The notes under the pieces: generated by a model
Database searches by the model: none
What the model saw: the letters and a program-made list of their open reading frames with translations, nothing else
Told to the model about the DNA's origin: nothing
Assembly (NCBI RefSeq): GCF_026041215.1
Contig: NZ_JAPEIQ010000004.1
Location: 1-64,000, forward strand
Direction of reading: 5' to 3'
DNA length: 64,000 nt
Origin: Hoyosella sp. YIM 151337
Lineage (GTDB): Bacteria > Actinomycetota > Actinomycetes > Mycobacteriales > Mycobacteriaceae
In this document: piece by piece, positions 61,861 through 64,000 of the stretch
Layout: every line of letters begins with the position of its first letter
Position numbering within the stretch: the first letter of the stretch is position 1
Position numbers and translations under genes: made by a program

Positions 61861-62274
61861 TCACGACTGCCTCCACGGAAATCCGAGCGCGCGCCAGCCC
61901 GCTTTACCGCGGTGGCCGTCCTCGTCGAGCGCGCCTTCGAAGCCATCGAGCATGTTGTACGACGGCCCCAGCCCCGCCGACGTCGCAAGCTGGGCAGAGC
62001 CGATCGAGCGCTGCCCGGAGCGACAGATGAACACGATGGGCTGTTCGGGTGTGATTCCTGCCGCCGTGAGCTCATGGAGGAAATCCGCGTTGCGTGCCCC
62101 AGAAGGGAACTTCAGCCACTCCACAAGGACGGTGCGCTTACCCAAAGATGAGATATCGGGCACACCTACGTAGTTCCACTCTGCCTGGGTGCGTACATCC
62201 ACAAGCACTGCCTGCGGATTATCACGCAGCAGTTCCCAGGCCTGTTCAGGGGTCAAATCACCTGCGTAGCTCAC
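61861..62274 (-). CDS. rhodanese-domain sulfurtransferase
   Basis: A 137-residue single rhodanese domain, homologue of Rv0390. The active loop is CRSGQRS with the catalytic Cys at about residue 95; AVLVDVRTQAEWNYVGVPDI is the conserved N-terminal strand-helix. The gene precedes metZ by 2 bases, so it is co-transcribed with it, and probably delivers sulfane sulfur or sulfide for methionine synthesis. Confidence 0.9.
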   Translation of the reverse strand: MSYAGDLTPEQAWELLRDNPQAVLVDVRTQAEWNYVGVPDISSLGKRTVLVEWLKFPSGARNADFLHELTAAGITPEQPIVFICRSGQRSIGSAQLATSAGLGPSYNMLDGFEGALDEDGHRGKAGWRALGFPWRQS

Positions 62275-62438
62275 CTCTACAGGGTTTCATACGGAGGGCA
62301 GGTGATGCACATTAGGGCGCGAAAATTGTGAGCCGGAGCTGCGGAGCAAGTATGGCGATACTAACGTGCAGTGCCGCAACCCAAGGATCTAATCTACACT
62401 GATCAGTCGACTGTCCGCTTCGGAACGAGGAAAAGCGC

Positions 62439-63818
62439 TTGACGATGACTGACCAGAATCGGCCCTTGCGTGTGGGGATCGTCGGCTCCGGCCCGGCCGG
62501 TATTTACGCCGCAGATGCCCTGATGAAATCAGATGTCGCGTCCGATCGCGGGGTCAGCATCGACATTTTCGAACGGATGCCTGCGCCGTTCGGGCTGATC
62601 CGTTACGGCGTCGCGCCTGACCACCCGCGCATCAAAGGCATCATCACCGCGCTGCATAAGGTGCTGGACAAGCCCGAGGTCCGGCTGTTCGGCAACGTCG
62701 ACTACGGCTCCGACATCGACCTCGGCACGCTGCACTCGTACTACGACGCTGTGATTTTCGCGACAGGCGCGAACGCGGACCGGGCGCTGAGTATCCCCGG
62801 TATCGGACTTGACGGCAGTTACGGCGCCGCCGATTTCGTGTCCTGGTACGACGGACACCCTGATGTGCCGCGCGAGTGGCCGCTCAACGCGGAGAAAGTC
62901 GCTGTCCTCGGCGTCGGCAACGTGGCCCTCGACGTGGCCCGGGTGCTCGCCAAGACCGCCGACGAACTGCTCGAGACCGAGATCCCGCACAACGTTTACG
63001 AAGGCCTGAAGACGAACAAGGCCACCGAGGTTCACGTCTTCGGCCGTCGCGGGCCCGCCCAGGCGAAGTTCACGCCACTCGAACTCAAAGAACTGTCCCA
63101 CTCGCCGAATGTCGAAGTGATTGTCGATCCCGAAGACATCGACTACGACGAGGCGTCCGAGGTGGCGCGCCGCTCATCGAAGATCGTCGATCAGGTCGCG
63201 AACATCATTCAGGACTACGCGATCCGTGACCCGCAGGGCCTGCCGAACAAGATCTACCTGCATTTCTTCGAGAACCCGACCGAGATCCTCGGCGAAGACG
63301 GCAAGGTTGTCGGGCTACGCACCGAGCGCACCGAACTCGACGGCACCGGCAATGTCCGCGGCACCGGCAAGTTCAACGAATGGGAAGTAGGCGCCGTCTA
63401 CCGCGCGGTCGGTTACTTGTCGGAGAACATCGCCAAGCTGCCGTTTGATGAGCAAGCAGGAACCGTGCCGAACGAAGCCGGCCGCGTCATCGGTGACAAC
63501 GGCGAGCCGCTCAACGGGATTTACGTCACCGGCTGGATCAAGCGCGGCCCGATCGGCTTGATCGGCCACACCAAGGGTGACGCCAACGAAACGATTGCCT
63601 GCCTCATCGAGGACATTCCGAATCTCGATACCCCTGAATATCCTGGCAAGGATGACATCATCGAGTTCCTCGACAAGCAGCGTGTCCCCTACACCACGTG
63701 GGACGGCTGGTACCGCTTGGACGCGCACGAGCGCTCACTTGGCGAGCCGCACGGCCGCGAACGGATCAAAGTCGTCGAACGCGACGAAATGCTCCGCGCC
63801 AGCGGTGCCGAAGGCTGA
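62439..63818 (+). CDS. ferredoxin-NADP reductase, adrenodoxin-reductase type (FprA-like)
   Basis: Flavoprotein transferring electrons between NADPH and ferredoxin. The protein has 459 residues with the FAD motif VGIVGSGPAGIYAADALM, the NADP motif VAVLGVGNVALDVARVL, VFGRRGPAQAKFTPLELKEL and the C-terminal GWIKRGPIGLIGHTKGDANE. TTG at 62439 lies 8 bases after GAGG, but ATG at 62445 is an alternative start. It resembles mycobacterial FprA more than bacterial thioredoxin-reductase-like types and could serve cytochrome P450 systems. Confidence 0.93.
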   Translation: MTMTDQNRPLRVGIVGSGPAGIYAADALMKSDVASDRGVSIDIFERMPAPFGLIRYGVAPDHPRIKGIITALHKVLDKPEVRLFGNVDYGSDIDLGTLHSYYDAVIFATGANADRALSIPGIGLDGSYGAADFVSWYDGHPDVPREWPLNAEKVAVLGVGNVALDVARVLAKTADELLETEIPHNVYEGLKTNKATEVHVFGRRGPAQAKFTPLELKELSHSPNVEVIVDPEDIDYDEASEVARRSSKIVDQVANIIQDYAIRDPQGLPNKIYLHFFENPTEILGEDGKVVGLRTERTELDGTGNVRGTGKFNEWEVGAVYRAVGYLSENIAKLPFDEQAGTVPNEAGRVIGDNGEPLNGIYVTGWIKRGPIGLIGHTKGDANETIACLIEDIPNLDTPEYPGKDDIIEFLDKQRVPYTTWDGWYRLDAHERSLGEPHGRERIKVVERDEMLRASGAEG

Positions 63819-63843
63819 CTTTCCGCAACCTCCCGCTTTACGC

Positions 63844-63879
63844 ACAAAACACCCGCTCTGCGCAGAGCGGGTGTTTTGT
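63844..63879. terminator. bidirectional hairpin terminator
   Basis: A perfect 18-bp stem with no unpaired bases other than the central GCGC turn, flanked by AAAA on one side and TTTTGTTT on the other. It lies 26 bases after the fprA-like stop and 15 bases before the stop of the minus-strand gene at the window edge, so it can serve both convergent genes. Confidence 0.9.
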
Positions 63880-63893
63880 TTGGCGGAGCGCAG

Positions 63894-64000
63894 TCAGATC
63901 ACCCACGCGCCGATCACCCACGTGGCCGCTGCCGCCAGCGCACCGAGCAGCTGAATCAGCGTGGACACCACAACAGCCTTGGTAGCGTGAATCGTCGCGT
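63894..64000 (-). CDS. partial membrane protein (C-terminal end)
   Basis: The minus strand is open from the window edge to a TGA at 63896-63894 and encodes about 34 residues: ATIHATKAVVVSTLIQLLGA then LAAAATWVIGAWVI. This is a membrane helix pair or one long helix, so it is the end of an integral membrane protein. The family cannot be identified from this fragment. Confidence 0.6.
   Translation of the reverse strand, partial: ATIHATKAVVVSTLIQLLGALAAAATWVIGAWVI

Overview
The window comes from a high-GC actinobacterium of the mycolic-acid group (Mycobacteriales), but not from Mycobacterium itself. The main evidence is gene order. Most of the housekeeping genes match the M. tuberculosis Rv0390-Rv0440 block: rhodanese/metZ, fgd1-pta-ackA, pknG-glnH-glnX, NUDIX, thiE/thiO/thiS/thiG, lpqL-like peptidase, thiD-thiC, xthA, def, Rv0430-like, Rv0431-like, sodC, ybdK-like ligase, Cdc48-like AAA ATPase, pssA, psd, moeA2 and groEL2. 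A gas vesicle cluster and an Mrp antiporter operon, which M. tuberculosis lacks here, point to an environmental relative of the Hoyosella/Rhodococcus/Dietzia type. The species is an inference.

Layout. 0-2 kb: acyl-CoA dehydrogenase and hotdog thioesterase. 2.2-4.8 kb: a tight operon of a Na+/phosphate symporter, a small coiled-coil protein and a PstS-like lipoprotein, with no ABC transporter genes. 4.8-8.3 kb: an eight-gene gas vesicle operon on the minus strand (gvpA-F-G-O-J-L-S-K) with a candidate stress-sigma promoter. 8.6-10.4 kb: groEL2 with two CIRCE operators. 10.4-14.4 kb: pseudouridine synthase, HAD phosphatase, and TetR and PadR regulators around a dehydrogenase. The PadR gene faces a DUF1707 gene across a perfect 19-bp inverted repeat. 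15-21.7 kb: moeA2, psd, pssA, a two-domain AAA ATPase and a polytopic membrane protein. 21.7-28 kb: mrpA(B)CDEFG. 28-32.5 kb: carboxylate-amine ligase, sodC, LytR_C protein, DUF3263 protein, def, xthA.

32.5-38 kb is an accessory insert between xthA and thiC. It holds an intact IS605-type element (divergent tnpA and tnpB), an SRPBCC-ArsR-SRPBCC operon with a two-site operator, a LysR/EamA pair, and a decayed second IS copy that supplies the 3' end of the EamA gene. 38-41 kb: GNAT protein, TPP riboswitch, thiC-thiD. 41-46.5 kb: adenylate cyclase, siderophore-binding lipoprotein with an iron box, M28 peptidase, ABC exporter. 46.6-49.5 kb: thiO-thiS-thiG behind a second TPP riboswitch, and divergent thiE. 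49.5-58.8 kb: NUDIX-NYN fusion, glnX-glnH-pknG, ackA-pta. 58.9-64 kb: fgd1, hemerythrin-like protein, metZ-rhodanese, fprA-like reductase, and the 3' end of a membrane protein.

Functional links. Thiamine synthesis is split into two riboswitch-controlled units. GlnX-GlnH-PknG is the amino-acid-sensing arm that controls the TCA cycle through FHA proteins in this order. Psd and PssA act in succession to make phosphatidylethanolamine. No tRNA, rRNA, CRISPR array or prophage was seen.
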